From Siphonodentalium dalli (Eukaryota > Mollusca > Scaphopoda > Gadilida > Siphonodentaliidae): DNA of 64,000 nucleotides. The DNA is taken from contig CP136064.1 in the NCBI GenBank assembly GCA_032622095.1, forward strand, positions 110,350,004 to 110,414,003. Direction: 5' to 3'. Below the pieces are notes generated by a model. That model was not told the DNA's origin, did not search any database, and was given only the letters and a program-made list of their open reading frames with translations. Position numbers and translations under genes: made by a program. Shown piece by piece: positions 45,559 to 57,549 of the stretch; the first letter of the stretch is position 1; each line of letters opens with the position of its first letter.

Positions 45559-45900
45559 AGAGGGAGGTTAAGTGACATTTCAATGGGGAATTCAGTGCTA
45601 ATTTTTTAGAAAATATTGATCAAACTAGCGACAATGGAAAACGGAATTTTGATTGTTATCCCAGGTTGGATATTATTGGACATTGTTAAAAAGTAGGCCA
45701 CCATTGTTTATAATATTTCCACCAAATGTCACAAAACAAAACACAAAATGAAAAATCTGCTTTGCGTTGGCACAAGATATATGCTCAAACATTCCAACAA
45801 GACATGAAGTATTATTCTACGGTTTGTAGATATTGAGTAATCTTGTCTTGAAAATTAACACTGAATTCCCCATTTAAATGTTGCCACTTTACCTCCCTCT
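45559..45900. mobile_element. 342-bp TIR element (MITE-like)
   Basis: The left end 'agagggaggttaagtg...atggggaattcagtgctaat' (45559-45608) is inverted at the right end (about 45855-45900: 'attaacactgaattccccat...cactttacctccctct'). Imperfect arms of about 50 bp; no convincing target duplication. Noncoding. Confidence 0.7.
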
Positions 45901-48900
45901 CAACAGTTCTATATGTGCTGCAAGTGTATCGCATATTTTCCTTGGTGTGTCACATAACAGTAGTTGCAGCCTTGATACATGATATTGAAAGTGTTATATG
46001 TTCATCACATAATTATTTCACATATATTATAAAGTAAAAAATTAGATTTTTAGCCAAATAATATGAGATTACCTTGGTGGGCTATGTGCTCATAAATTCA
46101 TAGTAATTTTCATGGTTTGGCAAGTAATGTGTGCCAACTTCAATGTTACCATCAGTTTATGGTAAATACATTTTAATCATTTTGCATCTTTAATGCAACT
46201 CGTGAATCACACACATTACCATTGGGTCTATGATATCCAAGGGTTTTATATCGACAGCAACATCCCTGCTTTTACCGTTTTCAAATCTCGTGCGTCTTTC
46301 TAAGGCTCGCTTAAGTCTCACGAGAAGCGGCGAGATTTTAAGCCGTCGCACTACCGTTTTGCGCTAAATGCGCGGTAAGAATTTCTCATTGTTGTGCAAT
46401 ACAATTAGCACTTTTCTCTTATAAGAAATTAATATCAAATCTACTTTCTAACTATAATCGCGATTATTTTAATTTAGATGCCTTGGTCTTGTTCTCGGTT
46501 TTTCCACACGAGCTCAAGGTATTAAATTGGAACTATATTTTTGATCGCGCACGAAGACAACAATAACTTGTGAGTACTTCATTCTCAGATTAATTTCCCT
46601 TGAGGTGTGTCGCACGATTCGATTTCTCTCGAATTTTTTTATCCCAACATCCTCCCCTGTCTCCTCCTCTCCTTGCTTGATCTGAGAATCTTTAATACTG
46701 TGATATCTGTTTTAAGGTGGGGGTGTGCCTATCGTAAAGTTACGTTACGAAAAAAGTGGAAGCAATATCGAGTGTATGTAAATATATTGTGGTAATCACT
46801 ATAACTCAGATACTTAAACCTCTGTGTACACCGCGGTCGCTACATAGACACATGTTGTTCAACGAAATCATGTTTGAACACCACGTTTCAGTTAACCAGG
46901 AATCCAATAACTGAATAGGCCTACCAGGTGCTCAACTGATGGACTATGTCTGTCATCGTCCAACACCAGTATCCGTTCTACGAAACCACATTTTGACATG
47001 CGACTTTAACCGGACAAAGGAACTTGGTTTTATGATTGCTTTTTGATCTTGTCGACTGCAACGAAGTGTATGTCGTATATTGCCATTAGCATCACATACT
47101 TTAGGCATATAATCGCCCCATGGCATGTCTCAAGTGCCTTATAATTACTTATGTGTATTTAACTTGTATTTGTTCGAATGCGTTGCCATCGTCACTGTGT
47201 TGCAGAAAACAGTCATGGCTCTGTGCATTGGCGATTGCGATGCACATGCGCAGACATTGAGCAAATCTGCCCCGTCGTTGGAACAAAGGAAAGAACACAC
47301 AGGAGATGGTCTACAGACTCCACACGAGTGCGGTGTTAGTGCTCAGATTGTTTGTTTTAGATATATTTACATATGTTTTATATTTTTCTTACATTTTACA
47401 TATTGTTATGGGTCCCTGCCTATTGTTGGAGGCGTTTTCGGACCCACTGTAATTATGTTATTTTTGGCTACCTATATTTTGTAAACTTTATGAGAACTAT
47501 TTTTCAAAATATAGGTAGTCCTTATCGCAATACTTTGTTCCCTTATCTCTCCCTTGTTGCTGTGGATATAAAGATTGTTTAACATTTATACTCACATTTG
47601 GGACTTTGTTCAGTAATAACAAGTCAGTTTGCATGAATTCAGTTACACTTAAAGTGACACATACAAATATCACTTAATAAAATTTTGGTAGTGTATATAA
47701 GCTACTATTCAGTGTGAATTTGTGTTTTATTACTAAATTCTTTCTTGTGGTATTTGAATTAATTTGTGTAAAAGCACCGCCGATGTTAGGTCATGTTTTG
47801 ACCGTAAAGGACCCCAGTCTTCATTACTAATGGTCTCACTCATCAGCATTGGTAAGTCTCATATTTGTATTTCGAGGCAATTACGCTCTTAGGAGCGATC
47901 TTCACAAGAGCGGAACAGGTTTTATTAGACATACATACATATCACATATATATATGGTCCCTTGTTCTATCAGTGATTCATGTCAGTATTTTACTAAAGT
48001 TATCATACCACTTAGAAATAATTAAAGTATGTGTTTTATGTGACCAAAGTGTTGTGTCCAATGAGTTTTGTGTATCATGTATGTTTCATTGTTGCAAATC
48101 ATAAATGTTAATGAAAAATCAAATCAGTTATCCAGTTTATATTGTTATTCAGTGCAAATAGAGCTAAATTTTAATTTAATGCGCTTCTGCATATTAGTCA
48201 TTTTTTTGTGTGTAAACATTCAAAATAAGTAATTGACATAACTTTTAAAGTAAATCATTAATTTAATTTAATTGGTAAAAAAATAATGTTTTCTAAAACT
48301 TTGCTTCAATACAGTTTAAATATTTTGTGTCACTTTGAAATTTAAATTAACAAAATAATTATTAAATTTCATCTTTCGTTTGGATATAATTTGATAGTCA
48401 TTCATTCAGATCATTCGACTTGTAAAACATTCCATCTTATTCTCATTTCCATATACAATTACTTAACATTTCGTCCATACAAATGTTCTGTTAAAATATT
48501 ATCTATAGTTTGATTTAAATAAATAATTAATTTAATATATCCTCATCATTAGGATCATGTGTCATGTTAATTACCCATCGGCTGTTGTAGGACCAGTTAA
48601 ACAAATACCTTCTGGTGTCTGATATGCTATTGTAAAATTTTAGAGGTACTTTCACTGGGTTACTTATGACTTGCATTTGTATGTGGAGATATGTGAATTC
48701 GTGTAGTTTTCTCCTCTCCATGCTCTCGATGGATCGGATTGTGAGTGGTCGCAGGGTAGCCAACTTTGGACCACTTTGTGACCTATTCCAAATCCGCTAT
48801 TCTATGAGAGATGGGAGCTCTACATGCATTTGCATATACTCACTTGTGCGTTACAGTCACTTGCACCTAATTTTAAAACTCCAAGTTACCTTTTTAAATT

Positions 48901-48990
48901 ACCCAAATTGATATCCAACATTGTTTCAATATATCTAACACTCTTAACGGTGTCAGAAACTATTGCTATTTAATACTAATATGTGATATG
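45901..48990. other. Long stretch without a recognised gene
   Basis: AT-rich. A CG-containing patch at about 46270-46400 ('gtctcacgagaagcggcgagat') could be an old promoter or repeat, but nothing coding follows. ORF 47125-47484 (119 codons) ends in a hydrophobic segment and has no homology that I recognise. Confidence 0.35.
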
Positions 48991-48995
48991 TAGGA

Positions 48996-49680
48996 ATAGC
49001 GTATGTTGCATAGCATCACCAGCAGATACCATGCATTGACGTCACAGACATGACAGACGAGTCGGTCGCAATGCTAAACTAGAGGTGTGACTGTCCCAAT
49101 GGGACTAAGGATACCCCCGTGTTTTTAAAATACTAAGATGTGTCAGTAAACATTTAGTTAAAATAATAAAATAACAGTTCCCATTTCAGGTGCACAACCC
49201 TAACCCTAATCTTAAACCTATTAACCGAAAAATGTAGGAATAAAAAGCTCGGACAAAATTATACAATTTGCGAAAATCGAAAAAGGGGGATAACTCCACC
49301 AAAAAAAGTCCGACAGACGTCATAATCGCAGGTGCACAGGTTCCCATGGTGGTTGATGTCTGTGCCAAGTTTCACGGAAATTGATCAACAAACGACTGAG
49401 AAAAACTCCGGACAAATTTGTGTCCACGGACGGACGGACGACAGACGACGGACGGACGGACAAGCTGGTTCCGGTATAACCCACTAACTTCGTTGCGGGG
49501 GGGGGGGGGGGTATAATAAGCAGTTTGGTATGGGCAAGATCGGAGAATCGAATGATCTTTGAAAGGTCGTTCTCGGAATTATGTCGAAAGGACACAACTC
49601 ATTTGAACCTCACACAATATGTATACGTAATCTGGAAGTAGGAACAATATAAGTCAATACATAGAAGTAATGTCGCTATA
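48996..49680. repeat. Dispersed repeat copy A, with a 450-bp insertion
   Basis: 48996-49085 matches 60985-61062 ('atagcatcacca', 'ttgacgtcacagacatga', 'gacgagtcg'), and 49530-49680 matches 63370-63535 ('atcggagaat', 'ttatgtcga', 'cacaactcat', 'gtaatctggaagt'). Between them, 49086-49525 holds a different repeat with 'gccaagtttcacggaaattg', the minisatellite 'ggacggacggacgacagacg' (about 49430-49465) and a G-run. Confidence 0.72.
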
Positions 49681-49973
49681 TATACTTCATATACCATACT
49701 CTAAAACTTAGCAAAGCCATAGATACATTCCAGTTGTATTTACACAGATTGAGATAAACGCTCTTTATTCCTACCATACAAGGAACATAATATTAATAAA
49801 CGCTCTTTATTCTAGGCCCTATCATGTTGAAAATACCAGATTTGTTTTCGTGCATGCATAACGATTTTTTTTGTATTAGTTAAAGTCATTCGAAACTATG
49901 GAGTGTCACCAATATGTGAGCTGTGGGAAGTAGTGTCTGTTGCATATATACATATTATCACAACAGTGTGTTG

Positions 49974-50105
49974 ATCCGTGTCGTAGTATCACCATAGACT
50001 AAAAATAGGATAGACGTCGCACTCATGGTTATCAAACTGTAACGCTATTGGACGTCGCCATTGCGTTGGCCCTCAAGCGTTAAGGTAGTTCAGAAAACTA
50101 GGGGG
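49974..50105. repeat. Left arm of a degenerate inverted repeat
   Basis: 'gtgttgatccgtgtcgt', 'gtatcaccatag', 'ggatagacgtc', 'cgccattg' and 'aaggtagttca' recur in the same order on the opposite strand within 52487-52630. Divergence is high. It may be the ends of a 2.6-kb element or two opposed dispersed copies. Confidence 0.5.
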
Positions 50106-50368
50106 AGATAATTTTACGTTATATTTACATCGAGTTCGCGTAGGTTGTCGAGAGATATCCGTAATAAATGTACTTTATACTAACTTTGTAACATTATGCA
50201 TTTTAGGTGACATTAACCGAATGCCTAAGAATGCGATTTTGTTCAAGATAGGTTTTCCTGAAATAGAAAGTGCCCGCAATTCGATGTTGTTTACGCCGGC
50301 ATATTGAAAAACTAACAAACTGTCTTGTGATATCTTGTGAATTTTGCGTTGATGTTTATTTACTCCGA

Positions 50369-50513
50369 TTTCTTACGTGTAATGTGGATTTCGTTCTGTA
50401 ATTTTCTCGATCAGCTAGTGCAAGTATTGGAGGGATCTGATTTCTTACGTGTAGTGGGGATTTAGTTTTGTAATTTTCCTCGATCAGCTGGTGCAAATAT
50501 TGGAGGGATATTG
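50369..50513. repeat. Two tandem 72-bp units
   Basis: 'gatttcttacgtgta(a/g)tg(t/g)ggattt' followed by 'ctcgatcagct(a/g)gtgcaa(g/a)tattggagggat' occurs twice in succession. Shortly after, at 50574-50614, lie (TA)n and C-run microsatellites. Confidence 0.85.
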
Positions 50514-50619
50514 CTTCACAGAATGCAGAGTGATTTTTCTTATAAACGTACACATATACGTTGCTGCTAATCAATATATATATATATATATGTCAGGTCC
50601 CCCCCCCCCCCCCATTTGA

Positions 50620-52480
50620 ATCACTATCCCGATTCAACCGGGGTCCGGGAACTTTTTAACTTTTATATATATTATATATTACAATTTCATCCTGGAAACA
50701 GACATGCCAGACATATCATGTCTATTTATATAAACTAATAATCATTTAGAAGTTATTTGAGTTCCATGATCCATTTGTATATATATATTTGGGTCACAGT
50801 AGGGGGGTTTCATCTAATAAGTTCAACAAACAGACCTGTGTGTGTGGTCTTATTATATGAATTAACCTACACGTGAATGTAAAGGGTATCTCTGTCCACT
50901 ATGATATTAAAATACAAATAAACGAAGAATAGTTAATTGTATAGGCTATTTTGAAACTGAGCGATATAATCCATGCATAGAGTAATAAAATAGTTAATGA
51001 TTATGGTACAATTTGTAAAATATACTAGTAGGATAACATACTTATAGTCCATTTACATTAGAGAATTACAGTTACTGAAGCTGAATGGGACCTTGAAATG
51101 CTATTGGGAGCTAGAGGATACTTTTTCAGACTGGAGGGGACAGTCCCGGGGACACACAATGTGCATATGAACATGGGGGTTGCTTTAGTGTGGATAAGTA
51201 CAATGTGATAGAGAGACAATGTTTGTAATTTAATTAATTTAATGATGAACTTATAAATATTAATCATTTGTGGCTCTTTCCTTGAATGAGACATCAGCTA
51301 GTTTTTTTATCCAGGATTTTCGCACAAGTATAGTTCAATTCCTCCCTTATCTTGAACACATCATTGCATTGTGCATCTCATTCTGTCTCTCTGGATTATT
51401 TTCGGCTCACGCATGTTGCACACGTAACTTTCTGACCCACCAATGTTATGAAGGCGTTGCCATTATCTGCCCACTTCCTGAAATGATATAGAATTTGAAG
51501 CATTTAATTTTAATTTATAAATAATTTACAGGTTACTGGTATAAAATATTTTATATTGATAATATTGGGATATTTCCCATGCAGTACAGTACCACACCAC
51601 TCACCAGTGCCTACATTGGCAACCACCCATGTAATATTCAATTGTTCACACCTCTTTGTGATAGCAGTAATAAATTATCTTACAAAAATAATACTAGTGC
51701 TATAATATAATAATAAATAAGGCTAATGATATTATATTTCAACACAGCTGACCAGTGTGTGTATAAATTATAATTAATGCCCACTCAAGTCTCAATGTCA
51801 TTTATTAACATTATGCATTATGAATGTGATTATTATTAATATTATATCATCTATTAATGATCAAAATACTACATGAAAAATATGCTATCAACAAATGTTA
51901 TCTATTACATAAAGGGGGCATGAAACAATTCAAACTATGAATAGTATCATCACTACAATTATAATCTAGGAGTAGGACATCTAAACTGCCCAATTTGTGA
52001 ATTGTTTTGACTATTCATTTCTAAATTATTTATTTATTACTGTCTGTAGAGTGTAGTACACCTGATCACACCTGGCAGTGGCATGGAAATTTTTGACATC
52101 TGACAGCTGTCATTGAAATATTTCTTCCATAAAACAAGTTTGGATCGGTACCCCATATACAATATATACATGATATTCAAATTACTAATGCAACCAGGAT
52201 TGGTCAGATCTATTAAATTAATTTAATTTTGAAAGTCCTTATAACATAACTTCATCCAGGTGAAAATTACAAAAATAGAATGCAGAATGTTGTGTTGTTT
52301 ACTACAAAAATTCCATCAAACGGCATAAAAACTCACCTTTCTTACTCCCCAACGGACACCCTTTGAAACGTGAGATTCTGATAATTCATGACAGTTGGTG
52401 CATAATTAATTCAGCTGCAATAGACGCCAGATTTTCCTCCTTTTATTGCGATGAGAAAGCACTGTTTTGATTAGAAGAAT
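50620..52480. other. No recognised gene
   Basis: Very AT-rich sequence with no ORF or repeat that I can name. Confidence 0.4.
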
Positions 52481-52486
52481 CAGAGT

Positions 52487-52630
52487 TGAACTACCTTTAG
52501 CAATGGCGGACAGAATCTGAGTGCGTTACCGATTGGCCGATCAAATGACGTTGAGTGACGTATCTATCCTTCCTTCATCTATGGTATCACGTCTCGTTGA
52601 GGTGGTCGAGACGTGATGCGACGACACGGA
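52487..52630. repeat. Right arm of a degenerate inverted repeat
   Basis: Counterpart of 49974-50105. It contains its own palindrome 'cacgtctcg...cgagacgtg' (about 52589-52615). It lies just downstream of the Crypton gene's 3' end. Confidence 0.5.
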
Positions 52631-52904
52631 TCAACTCACTGCTGTGATAAAAAGGTTTATTATATGACGCCCAACTGACAATAATAACCATTTAATTACC
52701 GATTTGTTTCACTTCAATATGTTGACATAATTTTGAAAGTTTGGGCGGAAATGGGAACTATATTTTGTCGATGGAAATTCCCAGCGAGCGTAGTAATATG
52801 TGTAATAAATGAGGTGGTTCGTTCAACATTCAGAATTTAATAACTGTTCAACAATTTCAACAAATCAACAATTTCACTTGGAAAACAACAAGAAAACTAA
52901 CAGT

Positions 52905-53428
52905 TCACTCAGAGTCACTGTCCGACTCAACCACACGGATTCTTCTTCGCTCCTGTGGTGTTGCTGAACCATAGTAGTTGTAGACATTTATTTTACAATT
53001 TGTAATTGACGCTCCTGTGAACAAGCGACCATCGGTAGATTTCGAATTTTCGTCATGTCGGTTGTGCTGGTGTAATGGTGGAGACTGGTTGTTGATATTT
53101 ACTGGACTACGATCACTAACAGAATAGTTTGCAGGGATGTTAGGAGTTGTATGAACAGGACTGCGTGAAGAAGGAACATATCTTGATGCATTGGATAAAA
53201 TATCACTCATGGAGTGTTGCATCTCATTTGAAGCAACTGCATAGTTATTGATGCTTTGAACATTTCGGTGTCCTGTTAACTGTTGGATGGTTGTTGGTGC
53301 AATGCCAGCATGTAATACGCGAGTAGCTTTTGTCTTCCGTGCGCTTGTGTTTGTTTTCTTCCCTGTTAAGTTCGCATTTTCTGCCATATTTGTCATGATG
53401 TTGAGAATTGTGTTAACACCAAGAGCCT
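52905..53428 (-). pseudogene. Crypton tyrosine recombinase, C-terminal catalytic part
   Basis: On the minus strand the coding sequence resumes at about 53428 with WYHKQALGVNTILNIMTNMA, then TGKKTNTSARKTKATRVLHA, IQQLTGHRNVQSINNYAVAS and a disordered Ser/Asn-rich tail to 52905. In Crypton-derived domains (KIAA1958, ZMYM, QRICH1) the segment is normally HSARKT...LTGHxxxxSLxxY. Arg, the second His and the Tyr are present, but the first His is Thr here (NTSARKT). The N-terminal half of the same protein lies at 59427-60569, cut off by the Ngaro-type element. The 5' neighbour codon is a stop, introduced by the insertion. Confidence 0.85.
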
Positions 53429-53441
53429 GTTTATGGTACCA

Positions 53442-53575
53442 TAATTACCCGAGTGGCACAAATTTAAAACTAACACTCCTTTGTTGGCCGAAATATATTT
53501 TATGTAAATATTGATAATTAAAATAACACAATCATGCATACAACACAATTATCACATTTGACAAATACATGGACA
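53442..53575. repeat. Left-end inverted repeat segments of the Ngaro-type element
   Basis: Taattacccgag at 53442-53453 is the exact reverse complement of 59366-59377. A 25-bp segment at 53551-53575 (starting atcacatttgacaaatacat) is the exact reverse complement of 58954-58978. No long direct repeats between the two ends are visible to me. Confidence 0.8.
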
Positions 53576-53992
53576 AACACATGTAAGCGAAACAAAATAA
53601 ATAGGACAGATACATATCATGCGTTAAATGAATACATGTACTACTGTATAAACCTGCATAGTTGAATATTGACCAATTATTGGCCTAAAAGGCCACCAAA
53701 CCGTAGGTGCCAAAAAAGAGCGCACACTAATGAAGTAGCTTACATGAATTTCTCTTTATGTTCTTTACCGTAAAGAGCCTTAATGAACATATTATATGTA
53801 GGTCTTGATTAGAAAAAGTTGTCAGCGTCAGTTGTTGTCAGCGTCCACAACTCCCCGGGACTCACCAAGTGGTTTCCGGCCCAGGGTAGTTGGGAGTGAT
53901 TGCTGAACTAACCCTTGAAAATTCAGTCATTCACAAAAAAGCTCATTCTAAGCCTGATGACATCACTCCATCTAATCATTACTCCATCATTT

Positions 53993-54599
53993 TCATAACG
54001 TATTATTATCTCTCAATTTATATTGTTTGAGCACTTGTATAAAAAAGTTTTTCAATTGCCTTGTACCTTCAAAGTTTAAATGTAATCCACCATCGCTTCT
54101 AGCAAAAAACCTATGTTAAGGCATTCCATCTTTCATAAATGGTTTATATGAACTAACATATTCTACCACTCTTTCATCCTCTAATGCTATATTTCTCAAT
54201 TTGGCATTACAATCTATAACCAGCCTATTTGACTCTTCAAAGTCTTTTGGTCTTGGCAAAATGGAAGATATAACAACTCTGAATTTCTTGATTTTGAAAA
54301 GCGCTGCCAACATATTGCTATATGATAACAACTCTGAATTTCTTGATTTTGAAAAGCGCTGCCAACATATTGCTATATGCTCCTTCAAAATCCTTTACAG
54401 ACTTATGTTCTGCAACATTGTTAGTGCCCACATGAATTAGTATAAGATCAAATTTTGCCAGATAATCCTTTTTTGAATTCAGATGCCAATTTAGCTTTCC
54501 TATTGTGACTCCCCTTATACTGCATACTTCTGTGTAATCGATATCTTCTATGTATTTAACTATGGAGTCCCCCAGTATCAAAACCGACCTGATGCCCAT
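53993..54599 (-). pseudogene. SGNH/GDSL-type hydrolase of the Ngaro-type element
   Basis: From ATG 54599: RSVLILGDSIVKYIEDID (block I, with the catalytic Ser in GDSI), FDLILIHVGTNNVAEHKSVK (block III, GTNN), then VVISSILPRPKD. Downstream of a premature TAA (54118-54116) the same frame continues with FARSDGGLHLNFEGTR (block V, with the catalytic Asp and His) and ends at TGA 53995-53993. A 55-bp tandem duplication (54270-54324 and 54325-54379) adds a second frame break. Without the duplication the length would be 184 codons including the stop. Such hydrolases accompany Ngaro elements; their role there is unknown (an esterase/lipase-like activity is assumed). Confidence 0.85.
54270..54379. repeat. 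55-bp tandem duplication in the hydrolase gene
   Basis: The segment beginning 'ataacaactctgaatttctt' is repeated exactly with period 55. Because 55 is not a multiple of three it breaks the hydrolase frame. Confidence 0.95.
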
Positions 54600-54729
54600 C
54601 TGACCTGTAAAAGAAGGCTACATTTAAAATTCATCATAACTTTGAATTTTTGTGGTTCAGTCAAAGAGTTTCTTTTTAACCCATTCAGTGACATATCAAG
54701 GATACTATTAAGAGATCTATATTAACATT

Positions 54730-55699
54730 CTACATGTTCTCAACCATGTTTTGGGTAACTGATAATCTGTCCTTTAGAGTAAATTCCAAATAGATTTTAT
54801 AGGCATCACTAATCCAGTTTCCATGTAACTGAATGAGTTCAGCCGAAACTCCAGACTGAAATGCATATAATGCCCCACCCCTTCTCAGTGAATGTGATGA
54901 GAATAATTCGGACTCTTCTCCAATCTTATCAAGTCTGTCACGTAAAAACTGAGTAAAGTAGTTGTAGGTAATTGGTACAAGACCTTTTCCAGTCTTTTCT
55001 AACAAATGCTGGGCTTTTACCGACCGTTTTTACAATATTCACCATTCTGTTATATGCTGAAACTGGACAAAGGATATGTCCAGGAATGGCTACTAAAGGT
55101 ATTATTAATTCTTTCTCTCCAAATTGGATAGTTTTTGACCATCCAAATTTGACTTGCAAAAAGTTGTTTTCAACTGTTATATCTTCTCGTTTCAGCACTT
55201 TATTCAAATCAAATTTACTGATTGAATCTACCACTAAATTAGATTTTCTAGCCATCAGATAAAATCCAAACAACATTATGCACCACATTGTTGTGTGCAG
55301 TGGATTATTGAATTCGATAATTTGTATCAAAATTTCAATTGTGATTGGACTTGCTCTCTTTGGCAAATAAGGTTGCCGTCTGGCAATACCCTTCAGTACT
55401 AATTTCAATGAATAAGATTCTACAGCCTCGCAATCTAAATTTAACATGGCATGCAGTGTTTTTACTCCAGAAATATAGTTTTTTACCGATGTGACAGACT
55501 TGAAAGACCTGCTAAGAAACTGTGCATAATAATTAAGCACATTTTCTTCAACCGGAAATGGATCAAATTTGAAATAAAAACAAAATTGTAAGAATGTTTT
55601 GAACTGAGTCTCTAAATTACTGTAAGTTCCTTTCGCGAAGGCTGAACATCGTGAAACCTTTGTTTCTTTGGCCAATTTTCTTAGTTGTTCGTCTGAAAT
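54730..55699 (-). pseudogene. Ngaro-type tyrosine recombinase
   Basis: Begins right after the RNase H stop with a frame reading SDEQLRKLAKETKVSRCSAF. N-terminal SAM-like part: TYSNLETQFKTFLQFCFYF, then VLNYYAQFLSRSFKSVTSV. Catalytic part: MLFGFYLMARKSNLVV (first Arg), VKFGWSKTIQFGEKE (strand with Lys), LFSSHSLRRGGALYAFQSGV (HxxR), and LIQLHGNWISDAYKIYLEF (His/Trp and Tyr). A single-base frameshift near 55000-55015 separates the last part (54730-55005) from the rest. The enzyme integrates a circular DNA intermediate in this class of retroelements. All catalytic residues are visible, but the frame is broken. Confidence 0.88.
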
Positions 55700-57546
55700 T
55701 TACCATGTATTAGAAAAATTGAATAACCTTTGTGGAATTTCAATTTCCTTATACAAGCCATGTGTATCATTTATGAATCTTGTCTTATACTGTGCATCTA
55801 AGTACCACCTTGACAATGAGTCTGCCAATCTATTCTGTTCACCTGGATAATATTGAGCCCTAATCTGGAATTCATAAATTGTTGCTACATAGCAAATTTC
55901 TCTTAAGCATTTTTGATGAAAAATATCCTTTGTAGCACCTGAATTCAACACAGAAACTGTTGATTGATTATCACAATAAACTAATATTCTTTTGCCAGTG
56001 AAGGATTTGCCCCATAAGCCCACTGATACAACAATTGCAAGCAATTCGAGAGCATTGATATGTAATTTCTGGTCAAGAATATGAATCGGAAACTGTGCAT
56101 GAAAACATTGACATCCATAAATCCCACTAGACACGAATCTGTCGCTAATATGGCATCTGGTTGACTCCATTCATCATAAAACATCATTGATACTCCATTG
56201 AAGTTTGGCAGAAACAATGACCACCACTTTAGATCTGATTTTATTTCAGTTGGGATATTGATTTTCTTGTTGGGTTTAGATGAATCCAAAGTTCGTAACC
56301 AATTTAACAATCGGGAAACAAATAACCTTCCTGGTTTTACACAATTTGATACAAAATTCAGCTTTCCCAACAGACTTTGTAATTCCTGCAATGAAGCCTT
56401 CGGCTTGATTAACCATTCATCTACTAACTGTAATATTTCATGGAGTCTCTCTTTTGTTATTGTTAATGATTTCTGAACAGTATCGAATTGTACCCCAAGG
56501 AATACCATTTTTGTGGACGGTGCACAAGCTTTTGATTTTGATTCCTCCAATCCACATTTCTCCATTATGTTACCCAGCAATTGGAATGAGCTTTCTGCCT
56601 CATTAGCTATCTGTGCCGATGCCATATCATCCAGATAGTTTAGAATTGTGATTCCATGCTTAAGAGCTATGAATGCAAATGCATTCGAAACTCTCTGAAA
56701 AATATATGCACTTGATCGCAAACCCATTGTCAACACATGATCAAAGTATAATTTTTCTTGGAATTTATATCCCAGGAGATGGATACCCCCTGGACAACAA
56801 GGCATTTGTCTGTACGCTCTTCGTAAGTCCCTTCTCCACATTAATACAGTTCCATTTCCTTGAGAGTTGATTAAATCTACTAGATCATCAACTGTTGGAT
56901 ACTTAATTGTGATGTTTTCCCGCATATATGTATCTTTGGGAATAAATGAGTTCACCGAGTTATTCGGAGGAAAACTTAGATCCAAAATTATCCTCCGTTC
57001 AACAGAGTCTCTCTTTGAAACCGTGTTGAGCGGAGATAACACCACCTTTGATTTGAATGGATTGTCAGCAAAGGGGCCTATCACTGCCTTGTTTTCTATC
57101 TCATTTTTCAGATAGTATTCAATTTCTAACGTGTGTTCCCTCGCCCCTTTGTGGTTCATTGTGTGTTTAAATTTAATTTCCTCTACGTTCCCTTCAAAAT
57201 TAATAGGGAATCCATAATTCAAGAATTTAAGGATTTCCCTGTCATTGTAACCATATAAGAATTCTTGAATGTATTCTATATTTAACCTTGAGTAAATTGG
57301 AATCTTACATCCAAGCGCATTACAACGTCCGGACTGTAAAACTTCATTGTGCACTTCAATTATTGTTTGAGTCACTGTATTATGTGTTTCTGCCCCCCTT
57401 TCATTAATATCCAATTTATCAATGTGATTATTTGGCCCATCATTGTTGTCAATATTGCTACCAGATGGATTTTCACATTCAATGTTGTTGTCAGAAACTA
57501 ATGCTGTTTTCTGTTTTACAGTTTGGAACGTTGTAGTTTCTAATTG
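55700..57546 (-). pseudogene. Ngaro-type reverse transcriptase - RNase H
   Basis: Open from just after the gag TGA; the conserved part begins near 57414 (LDINERGAETHNTV). RT motifs: ERRIILDLSFPPNNSVNSFI, VLMWRRDLRRAYRQMPCCPG (motif A, Asp in RRDL), YFDHVLTMGLRSSAYIFQRV, and ITILNYLDDMASA (motif C YLDD). This is the RT pattern of DIRS/Ngaro elements. RNase H: ILATDSCLVG, then after a frameshift near 56125 LHINALELLAIVVS, ILVYCDNQSTVSVL, and EQNRLADSLSRW (D-E-D-D). It ends at TAA 55702-55700, and the next gene follows in the same frame. Only the frameshift prevents a full-length product. Confidence 0.9.
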
Positions 57547-57549
57547 TCA
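57541..57549 (-). promoter_or_regulatory. Candidate stop-codon readthrough site between gag and pol
   Basis: On the minus strand the gag frame ends AAA TGA CAA TTA. The frame after TGA is the same frame as RT and stays open to it (continuing QLETTTFQTVKQKTALVSDN). The consensus STOP-CAR-YYA is the type I readthrough context established for tobamoviruses. That it acts here is inference. Confidence 0.55.

Noticed and set aside
49196-49209. 'aaccctaaccctaa' resembling an animal telomere repeat
   Set aside because: Barely more than two units in AT-rich repeat DNA; not enough for an interstitial telomere.
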